From: Polynucleobacter campilacus
GTDB lineage: Bacteria > Pseudomonadota > Gammaproteobacteria > Burkholderiales > Burkholderiaceae
DNA: 64,000 bases
Reading direction: 5' to 3'
Assembly: GCF_002206625.1 (NCBI RefSeq)
Contig: NZ_NGUP01000001.1
Location: forward strand, 62,001-126,000
Position numbers and translations under genes: made by a program. Positions 26,815 through 38,246 of this stretch are shown piece by piece. Positions within the stretch are counted from its first letter, which is position 1. The number at the start of each line of letters is the position of its first letter. Below the pieces are notes generated by a model, which worked only from the letters and a program-made list of their open reading frames with translations, ran no database searches and was not told the DNA's origin.

Positions 26815-26835
26815 TTCTTTAGTCTAAATAGATCG

Positions 26836-26863
26836 AAGCGGCTCCCAAAAAAGCCGCTTTTTT
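26836..26863 (+). terminator. Terminator between rpmF and plsX
   Basis: AAGCGGCT pairs with AGCCGCTT (26852-26859) and is followed by six T. It lies 22 bases after rpmF and 35 before plsX, so the fab operon depends on readthrough or on a promoter near plsX. Confidence 0.82.
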
Positions 26864-26897
26864 CTTAGATAAATCACTTGCAGCAATCAATGAGTTT

Positions 26898-27911
26898 ATG
26901 AGCGTTACTCTTGCTATTGATGCCATGGGCGGAGATCATGGGGTCGTTGTGACGGTTCCTGCTGCCTGCGATTTCCTAGAAAAACATTCTGATGTGAAGA
27001 TTGTCCTCGTGGGTGATCCTGATTTAATCAAGCAAGTCTTGGATAAATCTTCCAATACTCACATGGATCGCATTCAAATTATTGCTGCGAGCGAAGTGGT
27101 ATTGATGGATGACCCCATCGAAGTTGCTTTGCGCCGCAAAAAAGATTCGTCGATGCGTGTGGCCATTGAGCAAGTCAAAGAGGGCGCTGCTGATGCGGTG
27201 ATCTCCTCTGGTAATACGGGCGCGCTCATGGCCATTTCCCGTTACATTCTCAAAACTTTGGATGGTGTTGACCGTCCAGCGATTGCAACTGCTATTCCAA
27301 ATGAGTTGGGGCGCGGCACCACTATGCTTGATCTAGGCGCAAATGCAGATTGTGAGCCAATGCATCTTGTGCAATTTGCGCAAATGGCTAGTGTGATGGT
27401 TCAAGTGGTGGATGGTAAGCAGAACCCTTCAGTTGGTCTTCTCAATATTGGTGAAGAGGTGATTAAGGGCAATGAAGTCGTGAAGCAGACTGGAGAGTTG
27501 CTGCGTCAAACCAATTTAAACTTTTATGGCAACGTAGAAGGTAATGATATTTTTAAGGGCACCACGGATATTGTGGTGTGTGATGGATTCGTGGGCAATG
27601 TGGTTTTAAAGGCCAGTGAAGGTTTGGCCAAAATGATGAGTGGCTTGATTCGCTCAGAATTTAATCGCTCCTGGCTCACCAAATTGATGGCTGTATGCGC
27701 TATGGTGCCATTGCTGCGTGTCCGTAAGCGCGTAGATCATCGTCGATATAACGGTGCTGTATTGTTAGGTCTACGCGGTTGCGTTATTAAGAGCCACGGC
27801 TCAGCCGACCGCTTTGGATTTGGTTTTGCCTTAGATCGTGCCTATGAAGCTTCCAAAAATCGCATGGTTGAGCGCATTGCTGCAGCCTTTGCGGTGGAGA
27901 CAAAAGAATGA
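26898..27911 (+). CDS. plsX: Phosphate acyltransferase PlsX
   Basis: Converts acyl-ACP to acyl-phosphate for phospholipid synthesis by PlsY. The 337 residues begin [18 protein letters not shown], the PlsX signature, and include [47 protein letters not shown] and [38 protein letters not shown] is the conserved C-terminal segment. It overlaps fabH by 4 bases (ATGA) and leads the fab cluster. It acts at the inner face of the membrane. Confidence 0.96.
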   Translation: MSVTLAIDAMGGDHGVVVTVPAACDFLEKHSDVKIVLVGDPDLIKQVLDKSSNTHMDRIQIIAASEVVLMDDPIEVALRRKKDSSMRVAIEQVKEGAADAVISSGNTGALMAISRYILKTLDGVDRPAIATAIPNELGRGTTMLDLGANADCEPMHLVQFAQMASVMVQVVDGKQNPSVGLLNIGEEVIKGNEVVKQTGELLRQTNLNFYGNVEGNDIFKGTTDIVVCDGFVGNVVLKASEGLAKMMSGLIRSEFNRSWLTKLMAVCAMVPLLRVRKRVDHRRYNGAVLLGLRGCVIKSHGSADRFGFGFALDRAYEASKNRMVERIAAAFAVETKE

Positions 27912-28894
27912 ATATCTTTGCAAGAGTAGCCGGAACCGGAAGTTATCTTCCCGAGCAGCGCTTAACTAACCAAGATTTGGTGGAGCGGTTGGCGAAGAGT
28001 GGATTAGAAACTAGCGATGAGTGGATCAGTACTCGTAGCGGAATTTCTGCACGTCACTTTGCTGCTGAGAATGAACTCACTAGTGATCTAGCAGTGAAAG
28101 CTGCGCAAGCTGCATTAGCGAGCGCAGGCATTACTTCCGAAGATTTAGATCTGATTATCTTGTCAACTTCTACGCCAGATCATTTGGGCGGCTTTCCAAG
28201 TACTGCTTGTGTAGTCCAAGATAAGTTAGGTGCTCACACTGCCTGTGCCGCATTTGATGTGCAAGCAGTGTGCGCAGGGTTTACCTATGCCCTTGCTACG
28301 GCAGATGCGTTTATTCGTTGTGGCTCCTATAAAAAAGTCTTGGTCATTGGTGCCGAGACTTTCTCCCGCATTCTAGATTTCCAAGATCGTGGTACTTGTG
28401 TGTTGTTTGGTGATGGGGCTGGTGCTGTCGTGCTTGAAGCCTCGAATGAGCCCGGCATTCTAGCTACCGCTTTGCATGCTGATGGTAGTCAGCGCAACAT
28501 ATTGTGTGTCCCTGGTCGTGCCGGTAATGGCGAAGTCCATGGCTCCCTATTTATGACGATGGATGGCCAAGCGGTATTTAAATTGGCAGTCAAAGTATTA
28601 GAGCAAGTAGCTCATGAGGTTTTAGAAAAAGCCCATCTCAAGCCAGAGCAAATTGATTGGTTGGTACCGCATCAAGCCAATATCCGAATTATGGAGGGTA
28701 CCGCTAAGAAAATGGGTATGTCCATGGATAAAGTGATCGTGACAGTGCATGAGCACGGCAACACTTCTGCGGCATCGATTCCTTTGGCGCTAGATACTGG
28801 CGTGCGCTCTGGTCAGATTCAGCGTGGCCAATATCTCTTATTAGAAGGTGTTGGCGGCGGCTTTGCTTGGGGTGCAGTTGCACTCAAGTATTAA
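27908..28894 (+). CDS. fabH: Beta-ketoacyl-ACP synthase III
   Basis: Condenses acetyl-CoA with malonyl-ACP to start fatty acid synthesis. The catalytic triad is C122 ([13 protein letters not shown]), H255 ([10 protein letters not shown]) and N285 (EHGNTSAAS). [11 protein letters not shown] is the CoA-binding segment, and VLLGDG-like [11 protein letters not shown] and the end GGGFAWGAV fit FabH. Length, 328 residues, is normal. The ATG overlaps plsX by 4 bases, so translation is probably coupled. Confidence 0.96.
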   Translation: MNIFARVAGTGSYLPEQRLTNQDLVERLAKSGLETSDEWISTRSGISARHFAAENELTSDLAVKAAQAALASAGITSEDLDLIILSTSTPDHLGGFPSTACVVQDKLGAHTACAAFDVQAVCAGFTYALATADAFIRCGSYKKVLVIGAETFSRILDFQDRGTCVLFGDGAGAVVLEASNEPGILATALHADGSQRNILCVPGRAGNGEVHGSLFMTMDGQAVFKLAVKVLEQVAHEVLEKAHLKPEQIDWLVPHQANIRIMEGTAKKMGMSMDKVIVTVHEHGNTSAASIPLALDTGVRSGQIQRGQYLLLEGVGGGFAWGAVALKY

Positions 28895-28928
28895 AACCAT
28901 TCTTTTCATTACTTCGTAAATTAATCAC

Positions 28929-29864
28929 ATGACATTTGCATTCGTATTTCCTGGCCAAGGCTCTCAATCGGTAGGTATGCTCAATTCTATTTCTGAGCGT
29001 CCTGAAGTGCGTGCAACGTTACAAGAAGCTTCAGAAGCTTTGGGTGAGGATGTTGCCAAGTTAATTGCCGAGGGCCCTGCAGAGGCGCTATCGTTAACTA
29101 CCAATACTCAACCAGTGATGTTGACTGCTGGCGTGGCTTTTTACCGCGCTTGGTTAGCTGCTGGTGGTCTCGCACCGCAGGTGATGGCTGGCCATAGTCT
29201 TGGTGAGTACTCAGCCCTAGTTGCTGCTGGTGTTATCTCTTTTAAAGATGCGGTTCCTTTGGTGCGTTTTCGTGCACAGGCAATGCAAAGTGCTGTACCA
29301 GTAGGTACGGGCGGCATGGCAGCTATCTTAGGTTTGGATGATGCAACCGTTATTAAAGTCTGCGCAGAAGCGAGTGCTGCATCAGGTGGTGTAGTTGAAG
29401 CTGTGAATTTCAATGCACCTGGTCAAGTCGTGATCGCGGGTGCAAGTGATGCTGTCACTAAAGCTTGTGAGTTGCTCAAAGCTGCGGGCGCTAAACGCGC
29501 ATTACCGCTACCGGTATCTGCACCATTTCATTCTTCTTTGTTACAGCCCGCTTCCGAAAAACTGAAGGGTTACCTAGCCAATATTGAATTCAAAGCACCA
29601 ACAATTTCCGTGATTAATAACGTGGATGTTCAAATCTTAAATGATCCCAGCGCAATTAAAGATGCTTTAGTGCGTCAAGCTGCTAAGCCAGTACGCTGGC
29701 AAGAAACGATTCAAGCGATGGCTACCCAAGGCGTTACTCAAGTAGTAGAGTGCGGTCCTGGTAAGGTGTTGGCGGGATTAACCAAGCGAATCAATGATCA
29801 GGTGACAGGCATGCCTGTATTTGATGAGCCTAGCCTAAATGAAGTGTTGGCTACCTTAAAATAA
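28929..29864 (+). CDS. fabD: Malonyl-CoA:ACP transacylase
   Basis: Loads malonyl groups onto ACP. The 311 residues start FAFVFPGQGSQSVGML and carry the nucleophile S90 in MAGHSLGEYSALVAAG, the conserved Arg in LVRFRAQAMQ, the His in VSAPFHSSLL and the GPGKVLAGLTKR segment. Length is typical. It lies between fabH (34-base gap) and fabG (41-base gap). Confidence 0.96.
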   Translation: MTFAFVFPGQGSQSVGMLNSISERPEVRATLQEASEALGEDVAKLIAEGPAEALSLTTNTQPVMLTAGVAFYRAWLAAGGLAPQVMAGHSLGEYSALVAAGVISFKDAVPLVRFRAQAMQSAVPVGTGGMAAILGLDDATVIKVCAEASAASGGVVEAVNFNAPGQVVIAGASDAVTKACELLKAAGAKRALPLPVSAPFHSSLLQPASEKLKGYLANIEFKAPTISVINNVDVQILNDPSAIKDALVRQAAKPVRWQETIQAMATQGVTQVVECGPGKVLAGLTKRINDQVTGMPVFDEPSLNEVLATLK

Positions 29865-29905
29865 GCACTATTGATCAACATCAATCGATATAGCGAAAGA
29901 TAAAT

Positions 29906-30649
29906 ATGAATCTCGACCTCAGTGGACAAATTGCTCTGGTAACAGGCGCTTCGCGTGGTATTGGTCAGGCGATTGCAGATGAATTGGCTAAGTGTGGCGC
30001 TAAGGTGATTGGTACTGCTACAACAAGTGATGGTGCTAAAGCAATTGATGCGCGCTTAAAGCCTTCGGGTGGTTGCGGTTTGGTTTTGAATGTCACTGCT
30101 CCCAATGCATGCGAAGAAATGATTGATCAAATTGTGAAGGATCATGGTGGCATCAATATCTTGGTAAATAATGCTGGCATTACTCGCGATAACTTGGCGA
30201 TGCGCATGAAGTCCGAAGAGTGGAGTGATGTGATTGATACGAATTTGAGTTCAGTGTTTCGGTTATCCCAGGCTGTTTTGCGCCCAATGATGAAGGCACG
30301 TGGTGGCCGAATCATCAACATCACCTCTATCGTAGGTCACATGGGTAACGCAGGACAAGCAAATTACGCTGCTGCAAAGGCAGGCGTTTCTGGAATGACT
30401 CGTGCCTTAGCTCGTGAAATTGGCAGCCGGAATATTACCGTCAATTGCGTGGCACCGGGATTTATTGATACCGATATGACCCGCGCTCTGAGTGAAGAGC
30501 AGCAAAATGCCCTAAAAGTGAACATTCCTTTGGCTCGCCTAGGTAGCCCCGAGGATGTAGCCCAGGCAGTGGCGTTTTTAGCCTCTCCAGCGGCTGGATA
30601 CATCACGGGCAATACCCTACACGTCAATGGCGGGCTCTATTTAGCCTAA
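29906..30649 (+). CDS. fabG: 3-oxoacyl-ACP reductase
   Basis: NADPH-dependent reductase of the elongation cycle. It is a short-chain dehydrogenase with TGASRGIGQAIA at 13-24, NNAG at 88-91, and catalytic S141, Y154 and K158 (ITSIVGHMGNAGQANYAAAK). At 247 residues it is close to the E. coli length, and its position between fabD and acpP makes FabG certain rather than another SDR. Confidence 0.96.
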   Translation: MNLDLSGQIALVTGASRGIGQAIADELAKCGAKVIGTATTSDGAKAIDARLKPSGGCGLVLNVTAPNACEEMIDQIVKDHGGINILVNNAGITRDNLAMRMKSEEWSDVIDTNLSSVFRLSQAVLRPMMKARGGRIINITSIVGHMGNAGQANYAAAKAGVSGMTRALAREIGSRNITVNCVAPGFIDTDMTRALSEEQQNALKVNIPLARLGSPEDVAQAVAFLASPAAGYITGNTLHVNGGLYLA

Positions 30650-30751
30650 GCCAAAAGCAAGGATTTCATCATTTTTGGGCGAATTTGCTAGATTGCTCGG
30701 CCAAGCTGATAAAATTCTTCAATCGTTTTTTTACAACCCCTGGGGGACTTA

Positions 30752-30991
30752 ATGGATAACATCGAACAACGCGTTAAGAAAATCGTCGCTGAGCAATTGG
30801 GCGTCGCTGAAGGAGATATCAAAAATGAATCTTCTTTTGTGAATGACCTAGGCGCTGACTCTCTTGACACTGTTGAGCTGGTAATGGCTTTGGAAGATGA
30901 ATTTGGCATCGAAATTCCTGATGAGGAAGCCGAAAAAATCACCACAGTTCAGCTCGCGATCGACTTCGCTCAATCAAAAGCTCAGGGTTAA
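30752..30991 (+). CDS. acpP: Acyl carrier protein
   Basis: A 79-residue acidic carrier with the phosphopantetheine attachment serine S37 in [19 protein letters not shown]. AcpS, encoded about 9 kb downstream, adds the prosthetic group. The ribosome site GGGGGAC is strong. A 102-base gap separates it from fabG, and TAAAAT about 40 bases upstream may be part of its own promoter, as would suit this very abundant protein. Confidence 0.97.
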   Translation: MDNIEQRVKKIVAEQLGVAEGDIKNESSFVNDLGADSLDTVELVMALEDEFGIEIPDEEAEKITTVQLAIDFAQSKAQG

Positions 30992-31012
30992 TTCCCTAGC
31001 CTAGGTATTACT

Positions 31013-32260
31013 GTGTCAGCATCAAATGGCCGACGCCGGGTAGTAGTTACCGGTCTTGGCCTTATCTCACCCGTTGGTAATTCCGTTGATGTAGCCTGGT
31101 CTAATTTGCTTGCTGGCAAATCAGGCATTGCTACCATCACGAAATTCGACCACGCACCGCTGAGTGTTCATTTCGCGGGAGAGGTGAAAGATTTCAACGT
31201 TGAAGAATATGTTTCGGCCAAAGAGGCACGCCATATGGATACCTTTATCCATTACGGCATTGCTGCAGGTACGCAAGCTATTCGTGACAGCGGTTTAGAA
31301 ATTAATGAGCAAAATGCCGAGCGCGTAGGCGTGATGGTTGGTTCTGGGATTGGCGGCTTGCCAATGATTGAGGCAACAGGGGCTGAGTTATTGGCTCGTG
31401 GTCCACGTCGTATCTCACCATTCTTTGTGCCCGGCTCAATCATCAATATGATTTCTGGGCACCTCAGTATTTTATTTGGACTTAAAGGCCCAAACGTTGC
31501 GGCAGTGACTGCCTGTACTACTGGCTTACATAGTATTGGTTTGGCAGCTCGCTTAATTCAGTATGGCGATGCCGATGTCATGGTCGCTGGTGGCGCTGAA
31601 TCTACTATTTCTGCTTTAGGTGTTGGTGGCTTTGCTTCTGCAAGAGCGCTTTCAACTCGTAACGATGATCCAGCAACTGCTTCACGTCCTTGGGATAAAG
31701 ACCGTGATGGTTTTGTTCTTGGAGAAGGTGCTGGGGTTGTAGTGCTCGAAGAATATGAGCACGCTAAAGCACGCGGCGCAAAAATTTATTGCGAGCTACT
31801 CGGCTTTGGCATGAGTGGTGACGCGTATCACATGACTGCACCCAATATGGATGGCCCACGTCGTTGCATGGTGAATGCGATGCGCGATGCAGGCTTAAAT
31901 CCAGATCAAATTCAATATCTCAATGCCCATGGCACCTCTACACCTTTAGGTGATAAGAATGAGACCGACGCCATTAAAGCAGCTCTAGGCGATCATGCTA
32001 AAAAGACTTTAATTAACTCGACCAAGTCGATGACTGGCCACCTTTTGGGCGGCGCAGGCGGTTTGGAGTCTGTTTTCACTATTCTGGCTCTCCACAACCA
32101 GAAATCCCCACCCACCATCAATATCTTCAATCAAGATCCTGAGTGTGACTTAGACTACTGCGCTAACACTGCTAGGGACGTCAAGATTGAGCATGCCGTC
32201 AAAAACAATTTTGGCTTTGGGGGTACTAACGGCACCTTGATTTTTGGCAAGTTGACCTAA
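31013..32260 (+). CDS. fabF: Beta-ketoacyl-ACP synthase II
   Basis: Elongating condensing enzyme. The catalytic residues are C168 ([11 protein letters not shown]), H306 ([12 protein letters not shown]) and H343 ([12 protein letters not shown]). The 415 residues start with GTG at 31013, giving [20 protein letters not shown]; no in-frame ATG is near. It lies 21 bases after acpP, the classic acpP-fabF pairing. FabF rather than FabB is supported by this position and by the length. Confidence 0.95.
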   Translation: MSASNGRRRVVVTGLGLISPVGNSVDVAWSNLLAGKSGIATITKFDHAPLSVHFAGEVKDFNVEEYVSAKEARHMDTFIHYGIAAGTQAIRDSGLEINEQNAERVGVMVGSGIGGLPMIEATGAELLARGPRRISPFFVPGSIINMISGHLSILFGLKGPNVAAVTACTTGLHSIGLAARLIQYGDADVMVAGGAESTISALGVGGFASARALSTRNDDPATASRPWDKDRDGFVLGEGAGVVVLEEYEHAKARGAKIYCELLGFGMSGDAYHMTAPNMDGPRRCMVNAMRDAGLNPDQIQYLNAHGTSTPLGDKNETDAIKAALGDHAKKTLINSTKSMTGHLLGGAGGLESVFTILALHNQKSPPTINIFNQDPECDLDYCANTARDVKIEHAVKNNFGFGGTNGTLIFGKLT

Positions 32261-32311
32261 TATTCTCCTTATCTCCACTTTTTGGTTTTTACCAAGTAGG
32301 TCTATAGCATT

Positions 32312-33760
32312 ATGAAAAAGTACCTGATTGCGCTCTTGGCTATTTTGAGTCTTGGGCAAACTACATTTATACCGAATGCTTTTGCACAAAATCCCCGTGT
32401 AACTCTTCCGGATTTTGCGGATTTAGTTGAACGTGCGAGTCCGGCTGTGGTGAATATTCGCACCACTGAAAAGGTCATGGTTCAGCAGTCTCAAGGCGGC
32501 ATCCCAGGATTACCTGACGATCAAGCAGAATTTTTCCGCCGTTTCTTTGGTGTGCCTATTCCTGGCATTCCAAATAGCCCTAAGCAAGCGCAACCAAATT
32601 CAGGCAAGCCACAAGAAGCAGATCGTGGAGTTGGCTCTGGTTTCATTATTGAATCTAATGGTTTGATTTTGACAAATGCGCACGTCGTAGAGGGGGCAAC
32701 AACGATTTATGTCACCTTAACGGATAAGCGTGAGTTCAAAGCGAAGTTATTGGGCTTGGATAAACGTACTGATGTAGCAGTAGTCAAAATTGAAGCGCGT
32801 GATTTACCAAGGCTGCCATTAGGTGACTCTTCAAAGGTGAGAGTGGGCGAGTGGGTTTTAGCAATCGGCTCTCCTTTTGGCCTTGAGAACACCGTAACAG
32901 CAGGCATTGTCTCGGCGAAGAGTCGTGACACTGGTGATTACTTGCCCTTTATCCAGACTGACGTTGCAGTCAATCCTGGTAACTCTGGCGGCCCATTATT
33001 GAATACTGCTGGCCAAGCCGTTGGAATTAACTCTCAAATTTTTAGTCGCTCTGGTGGCTATATGGGAATCTCCTTCGCCATTCCAATTGATGAGGCGATG
33101 CGTGTAGCAGAGCAATTGCGCACCAATGGAAAAATGACGCGCGGTCGTATCGGTGTTGCCTTAGGGGAGATGACAAAAGAGATTGCTGAGAGTTTAGGTT
33201 TAGGTAAGCCTCGTGGTGCTTATGTGCGTAATGTCGAATCTAATGGTCCTGCAGCAGCTGGTGGCATTGAGGCTGGTGATGTGATTTTGAGTTTCAATAG
33301 TCGTGAAATTAGTAAGTCTACGGATTTGCCACGCGTTGTTGGTGACACTAAACCAGGAACTACGGCTACTGTGCAAGTTTGGCGTAAGGGTAGCCCTCGC
33401 GACTTAACGGTCACTGTTGCTGATACTGATACTGCGCAAGCCGCCGCTAAAAAGCCAGAGACTCCGGCTGCAAATGGCAGCACTACAAGTGCCTTTGGGG
33501 TGGCGGTAGTGGACTTATCAGATGTCAAAAAGAAGGATCTCAATATTAAGGGTGGCGTTGAGGTCACCAGTTTGGGGGATGGTCCTTTGGCAAGAGCGGG
33601 TGCGCGCCCTGGCGATGTGATTATTCGGATCGCTGATACTGACATCACTGGGGTAAAGCAATTTGAGGCTTTAGTTAAAACCCTTGATGCCAACAAGGCC
33701 GTTCCAGTCTTTATTCGTCGTTCTGACGGCACTTTAGTCATTCCTGTAAAGCCAAAATAA
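32312..33760 (+). CDS. mucD: Periplasmic Do/MucD-type serine protease
   Basis: An HtrA-family quality-control protease and chaperone. A signal peptide ends near NAFAQ (residue 26). The trypsin-like domain has H124 (LTNAHVVEG), D154 (DKRTDVAVVKI-like region) and S225 (NPGNSGGPLL), followed by two PDZ domains at about 280-370 and 395-480 (GAYVRNVESNGPAAAGGIEAG and GARPGDVIIRIADTDI). Length, 482 residues, fits MucD/DegP. It lies between fabF and lepA, a location where many betaproteobacteria also carry rpoE and its anti-sigma genes, which are absent here. Confidence 0.93.
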   Translation: MKKYLIALLAILSLGQTTFIPNAFAQNPRVTLPDFADLVERASPAVVNIRTTEKVMVQQSQGGIPGLPDDQAEFFRRFFGVPIPGIPNSPKQAQPNSGKPQEADRGVGSGFIIESNGLILTNAHVVEGATTIYVTLTDKREFKAKLLGLDKRTDVAVVKIEARDLPRLPLGDSSKVRVGEWVLAIGSPFGLENTVTAGIVSAKSRDTGDYLPFIQTDVAVNPGNSGGPLLNTAGQAVGINSQIFSRSGGYMGISFAIPIDEAMRVAEQLRTNGKMTRGRIGVALGEMTKEIAESLGLGKPRGAYVRNVESNGPAAAGGIEAGDVILSFNSREISKSTDLPRVVGDTKPGTTATVQVWRKGSPRDLTVTVADTDTAQAAAKKPETPAANGSTTSAFGVAVVDLSDVKKKDLNIKGGVEVTSLGDGPLARAGARPGDVIIRIADTDITGVKQFEALVKTLDANKAVPVFIRRSDGTLVIPVKPK

Positions 33761-33896
33761 GCCCTTTTTAGGCTAAAAAATGGGGTTTGGGGCCTTTTGG
33801 GCTCCACCCATTACAATCTCTCTAAGACATCTTTTTGCAGCGCATCATTGTGGTGCGTTCTGACAAGGCGTTTTTTGAATGACCTATTAAGACGCT

Positions 33897-35702
33897 ATGG
33901 ATTTAATCCGCAATTTTTCTATCATCGCCCACATTGATCACGGTAAATCTACGCTTGCCGATCGCATTATTCAACTTTGTGGAGGTCTTTCTGATCGCGA
34001 AATGGAAGCGCAGGTTCTCGACTCTATGGATATTGAGCGCGAACGGGGCATCACTATTAAGGCCCAAACTGCGGCACTCAATTACAAAGCCAAAGACGGC
34101 AAAATTTATAACCTCAACTTGATTGATACCCCAGGGCATGTGGACTTCTCCTATGAGGTCAGTCGCTCCTTATCGGCTTGTGAAGGTGCTTTATTGGTAG
34201 TCGATGCTAGTCAGGGTGTTGAGGCACAAACGGTAGCGAACTGCTATACCGCAATTGAACTTGGTGTTGAGGTGGTCCCAGTTCTCAATAAGATAGATTT
34301 ACCGCAGGCTGATCCTGAGCGCGCCATTCAAGAAATTGAAGACGTGATTGGGATTGATGCGACGGATGCTGTTACTTGTTCTGCTAAGACTGGTCTTGGT
34401 GTGCACGAAGTGATCGAAGAAATGATCCGCCGAGTACCGCCACCAAAGGGTGATGCTACTGCCCCACTGCAGTGCCTCATCATTGACTCTTGGTTTGATA
34501 ACTATGTTGGTGTGGTGATGTTAGTTCGTGTTGTGAACGGCACTCTCAAACCTAAAGATAAAATTACTTTGATGGCCAATGGCTCTACTCACTTAGTTGA
34601 GCATGTCGGCGTCTTTAGCCCTAAGTCGGTGGATCGCCCTGAGCTGAGTGCTGGCCAGGTGGGCTTCATCATCGCAGGCATTAAAGAATTAAAGGCTGCA
34701 AAAGTAGGTGATACCGTGACACACGCTGTCGGGCAAGTAGGCCGTACACCTGCGACTGTGCCATTGCCTGGATTTAAAGAAGTGAAGTCTCAAGTGTTCG
34801 CTGGTTTATATCCAGTGGAAGCGAGTGAATATGATCAACTGCGTGAATCCCTTGAGAAGTTAAAGCTCAATGACGCTTCTCTCTTGTATGAGCCTGAGGT
34901 TTCCCAAGCGCTTGGTTTTGGATTCCGCTGCGGTTTCTTAGGCTTACTACATATGGAGATCGTACAAGAGCGTTTAGAGCGCCAATACGGGATGAACCTG
35001 ATTACTACTGCGCCAACCGTGGTGTATCAAGTGCAGCAATCTGATGGGACGATTTTGAATGTGGATAACCCATCAAAGATGCCTGAGACCAGTAAGGTTG
35101 AAACTATCTTAGAGCCTATTGTGACGGTCAATCTCTACATGCCTCAAGAGTATGTGGGTTCCATCATCACGCTATGTGTTGGTAAGCGGGGTATTCAGAC
35201 GGGCATGAACTATTTAGGTCGCCAAGTGCAGCTGACTTATGAGTTACCGATGGCAGAGATTGTGATGGATTTTTTCGATCGTCTGAAATCCATTTCACGG
35301 GGCTATGCTTCGATGGATTATGAATTCAAAGAATACCGCCCGGCCGATGTAGTGAAAGTCGATATTTTGATTAACGGCGATCGAGTGGATGCGCTCTCAG
35401 TGATTGTCCATAGAAGCAATAGTCAACACCGTGGTCGAGAGGTAGTTTCTAAGATGCGCGGCATTATTCCGCGACAAATGTTTGATGTGGCTATTCAGGC
35501 TGCGATTGGTAGCAATATTGTTGCGCGTGAAAACGTCAAAGCCTTACGTAAAAACGTTTTAGCGAAATGCTATGGTGGAGATATCTCTCGTAAGCGCAAG
35601 CTGCTCGAGAAGCAAAAAGAAGGTAAAAAGCGTATGAAACAAGTGGGCAATGTGGAAATCCCACAAGAAGCTTTCTTGGCTATTTTGCAGGTGGAAGATT
35701 AA
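33897..35702 (+). CDS. lepA: Elongation factor 4 (LepA)
   Basis: A ribosome-associated translational GTPase. The G domain has [18 protein letters not shown] (G1), [12 protein letters not shown] (G2), [14 protein letters not shown] (G3), NKIDLP (G4) and CSAKTG (G5). The LepA-specific C-terminal domain is present, with [19 protein letters not shown] and [20 protein letters not shown], so it is not another EF-G-like protein. The 601 residues match the family. The stop TAA shares its last base with the ATG of lepB. Confidence 0.97.
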   Translation: MDLIRNFSIIAHIDHGKSTLADRIIQLCGGLSDREMEAQVLDSMDIERERGITIKAQTAALNYKAKDGKIYNLNLIDTPGHVDFSYEVSRSLSACEGALLVVDASQGVEAQTVANCYTAIELGVEVVPVLNKIDLPQADPERAIQEIEDVIGIDATDAVTCSAKTGLGVHEVIEEMIRRVPPPKGDATAPLQCLIIDSWFDNYVGVVMLVRVVNGTLKPKDKITLMANGSTHLVEHVGVFSPKSVDRPELSAGQVGFIIAGIKELKAAKVGDTVTHAVGQVGRTPATVPLPGFKEVKSQVFAGLYPVEASEYDQLRESLEKLKLNDASLLYEPEVSQALGFGFRCGFLGLLHMEIVQERLERQYGMNLITTAPTVVYQVQQSDGTILNVDNPSKMPETSKVETILEPIVTVNLYMPQEYVGSIITLCVGKRGIQTGMNYLGRQVQLTYELPMAEIVMDFFDRLKSISRGYASMDYEFKEYRPADVVKVDILINGDRVDALSVIVHRSNSQHRGREVVSKMRGIIPRQMFDVAIQAAIGSNIVARENVKALRKNVLAKCYGGDISRKRKLLEKQKEGKKRMKQVGNVEIPQEAFLAILQVED

Positions 35703-36505
35703 TGAACTTTGCACTCATTCTTTTGATCTTGGCGTTTGTTACCGGCATTGCTTATGCCGCTGACAAGTTTTACTTTGCACCACAAAGACGCTTGGCCGGT
35801 ATTGATCGCATGCCTTTGTGGTTGGAATACACCGCTGGTTTCTTTCCAGTAATTTGCGCGGTGTTTGTCTTGCGCTCTTTCATTGTTGAGCCCTTCAAGA
35901 TTCCATCGGGCTCCATGATTCCCACCTTACAAATTGGCGATTTCATCTTGGTAAATAAATTTACCTACGGAATTCGCTTACCGGTAATCAACCAAAAGGT
36001 AGTTGAACTAGGTACTCCAAAGCGCGGAGATGTCGTGGTCTTTCGTTATCCACGCGATGAGTCTATTGATTACATTAAACGCATTGTGGCGCTACCTGGC
36101 GATGTGATTACCTATCAAGACAAGCGCCTGACGGTTAATGGACAGCCATTGCAGTATGGTGGTGGTGAGTCTTATCTTGATCCCGAGAATATGCGCTATG
36201 CAAAACTTTATACAGAGGCCTTCCCTGTAGACTTGGGTGGTAACCGTCATGAGATTTTGAATGACCCGGACCGTCCTAGCGTATTTCCGACAGAGCGCTT
36301 TCCAGGTTTCGATTTTTGCCAATATCAGCAGTCGGGCTTGACTTGCACAGTACCCCCAGGACATTACTTTGCTATGGGTGATAACCGTGATAACAGTGCC
36401 GATTCTCGTTACTGGGGTTTTGTGCCCGATAAAAATATCGTGGGTAAGGCCTTCTTTGTCTGGTTGAATCTGGGCAATCTGGGTCGCATCGGCGGCTTCG
36501 AGTAA
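35702..36505 (+). CDS. lepB: Signal peptidase I
   Basis: Cleaves signal peptides of exported proteins at the periplasmic face. Two N-terminal membrane segments (about 2-19 and 44-60) are followed by the catalytic domain: nucleophile S71 in [15 protein letters not shown] and the general base K126 in [34 protein letters not shown] is the conserved box E. At 267 residues it is normal for betaproteobacteria and shorter than the E. coli enzyme. It overlaps lepA by 1 base and precedes rnc by 5. Confidence 0.96.
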   Translation: MNFALILLILAFVTGIAYAADKFYFAPQRRLAGIDRMPLWLEYTAGFFPVICAVFVLRSFIVEPFKIPSGSMIPTLQIGDFILVNKFTYGIRLPVINQKVVELGTPKRGDVVVFRYPRDESIDYIKRIVALPGDVITYQDKRLTVNGQPLQYGGGESYLDPENMRYAKLYTEAFPVDLGGNRHEILNDPDRPSVFPTERFPGFDFCQYQQSGLTCTVPPGHYFAMGDNRDNSADSRYWGFVPDKNIVGKAFFVWLNLGNLGRIGGFE

Positions 36506-36510
36506 AGATC

Positions 36511-37302
36511 ATGAACGCGCGCGCCGTTATTGAAACCGCACCACTACAAGAGCAGCTTGGCTATACCTTTAAGAAGCCTGAGCTCTTGCATCAAGCCTTG
36601 ACTCACCGTAGTCATAGCAAGAAGAATAACGAGCGTTTGGAGTTCTTGGGTGACTCGATTCTCAATTGCGTAGTTGCAGATTTACTGTATGAGCGTTACT
36701 CCGATTTAGATGAGGGTGATCTCTCTCGCGTTCGGGCTAATTTAGTCAAACAGCAAGCCTTATATGAGATTGCACAAACTCTGTCCTTATCGGATTATTT
36801 GCGTCTGGGTGAGGGGGAGCTCAAGAGCGGCGGCTTTCGTCGCCCCTCCATTTTGGCCGACACTTTAGAAGCAGTAACTGGCGCTATCTTTTTAGATGGC
36901 GGATTTGATGCAGCAAAAGGGTGTCTGCGAAAGTTGTATTTGATCATCCTTGCACAAGTTGACCCAAAGACTCTAGGTAAGGATGACAAAACACTCTTGC
37001 AAGAATGTTTACAGAGCTATCAATTACCTCTACCTACTTATAACGTCACTGGCACTACTGGCGCTGCTCATAACCAGCAATTTGAAGTGGAATGCTTGAT
37101 TCCGAGTTTGAAGGTATCAGTAAAAGGTGGTGGCGCATCTCGCCGAGCGGCTGAACAGTCTGCTGCTAAAGCTGCTTTACTAGCAGCCCTAAAGGCTTTG
37201 CCACAGGAATCTCGTAAGCCTAAGAAAACTCGGTCCGCTAAGAAAAAAGCAGCTAAAAAAGAAGTGGCCGAAGAGCAGTTAAATTTGAAGCTGAAGGGCT
37301 AA
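36511..37302 (+). CDS. rnc: Ribonuclease III
   Basis: Cleaves double-stranded RNA in rRNA precursors and mRNAs. The catalytic signature [20 protein letters not shown] has E41, E44 and D48; a second acidic pair lies in [18 protein letters not shown]. The dsRNA-binding domain spans about 157-225, and unlike most short homologues a lysine-rich tail of about 30 residues follows ([20 protein letters not shown]). It is 5 bases after lepB and 2 bases before era, the widely conserved lepB-rnc-era order. Confidence 0.95.
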   Translation: MNARAVIETAPLQEQLGYTFKKPELLHQALTHRSHSKKNNERLEFLGDSILNCVVADLLYERYSDLDEGDLSRVRANLVKQQALYEIAQTLSLSDYLRLGEGELKSGGFRRPSILADTLEAVTGAIFLDGGFDAAKGCLRKLYLIILAQVDPKTLGKDDKTLLQECLQSYQLPLPTYNVTGTTGAAHNQQFEVECLIPSLKVSVKGGGASRRAAEQSAAKAALLAALKALPQESRKPKKTRSAKKKAAKKEVAEEQLNLKLKG

Positions 37303-37304
37303 TC

Positions 37305-38240
37305 GTGTTTAGATGCGGCACTATCGCCATTGTTGGGCGTCCCAATATGGGCAAATCAACACTGCTTAATGCTTTGGTTGGTCAAAAGATTAGCATTACT
37401 TCTCGTAAGGCTCAAACAACACGCCACCGTATCTTGGGGATTCAGAATCGTGAAGAGGCGCAATTTATTTTTATTGATACGCCTGGTTTTCAGACGCGTT
37501 TGATAAATACCCTTAACAAGGCGCTGAACCGCACAGTGACAACTGCCCTGCAGGACGTCAATGTGGCCTGCTTTGTGGTTGAGGCTGGATATTTTGGTGA
37601 AGACGATAAAAAAGTTTTACAACTACTACCAGCTGATTTGCCAATAGTGCTGGTTCTAAATAAACTTGATCTTTTTAATAGCCGCTTTCAGACGCCGTCT
37701 GAGCGTGACCAAGCTTTACTCAACTTTATGAAGGATATGTCGCGGCCATGGCATGAGTTAGGTGGCCACGAAGATCAAAAGTCGGAATTTTCAGAAATTG
37801 TGCCAATGAGCGCTAAAAGCCCTGGCGATATTCAAAGACTCTTAGATGTCTTAGAGGAGTATTTGCCTGAAGCACCAGCTGTCTACGACGGCGATACTAT
37901 TACTGATCGTAGTGAGCGTTTCCTCGCCGCGGAAATTCTGCGCGAGAAGGTCTTCCGTTTCACTGGTGAAGAGTTGCCTTACACCAGCACAGTAGTGATT
38001 GATCAATTTAAGATGGATGGCAAGATGCGCCGTATCGCGGCAACTATTTTGGTTGATCGTGATAGCCATAAAGCGATGATCATTGGCGCCAAGGGTGAGC
38101 GATTGAAGAAGATTTCTACGGATGCCCGGATTGATATGGAAAAGCTCTTTGATGGCAAAGTCTTTTTAGAGACTTGGGTCAAAGTGAAGCGGGGCTGGGC
38201 AGATGATCGCGCTGAATTACGGGCGCAGGGTTTAGAGTAA
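37305..38240 (+). CDS. era: GTPase Era
   Basis: Essential GTPase binding 16S rRNA during 30S assembly. GTP motifs are [14 protein letters not shown] at 11-24, TTRHRILGI (G2), IDTPGFQT (G3) and NKLD (G4); the C-terminal KH domain includes [25 protein letters not shown]. The start is GTG at 37305, 2 bases after the rnc stop, so coupling with rnc is probable. At 311 residues it is about 10 longer than the E. coli protein. Confidence 0.96.
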   Translation: MFRCGTIAIVGRPNMGKSTLLNALVGQKISITSRKAQTTRHRILGIQNREEAQFIFIDTPGFQTRLINTLNKALNRTVTTALQDVNVACFVVEAGYFGEDDKKVLQLLPADLPIVLVLNKLDLFNSRFQTPSERDQALLNFMKDMSRPWHELGGHEDQKSEFSEIVPMSAKSPGDIQRLLDVLEEYLPEAPAVYDGDTITDRSERFLAAEILREKVFRFTGEELPYTSTVVIDQFKMDGKMRRIAATILVDRDSHKAMIIGAKGERLKKISTDARIDMEKLFDGKVFLETWVKVKRGWADDRAELRAQGLE

Positions 38241-38246
38241 ATCTTC

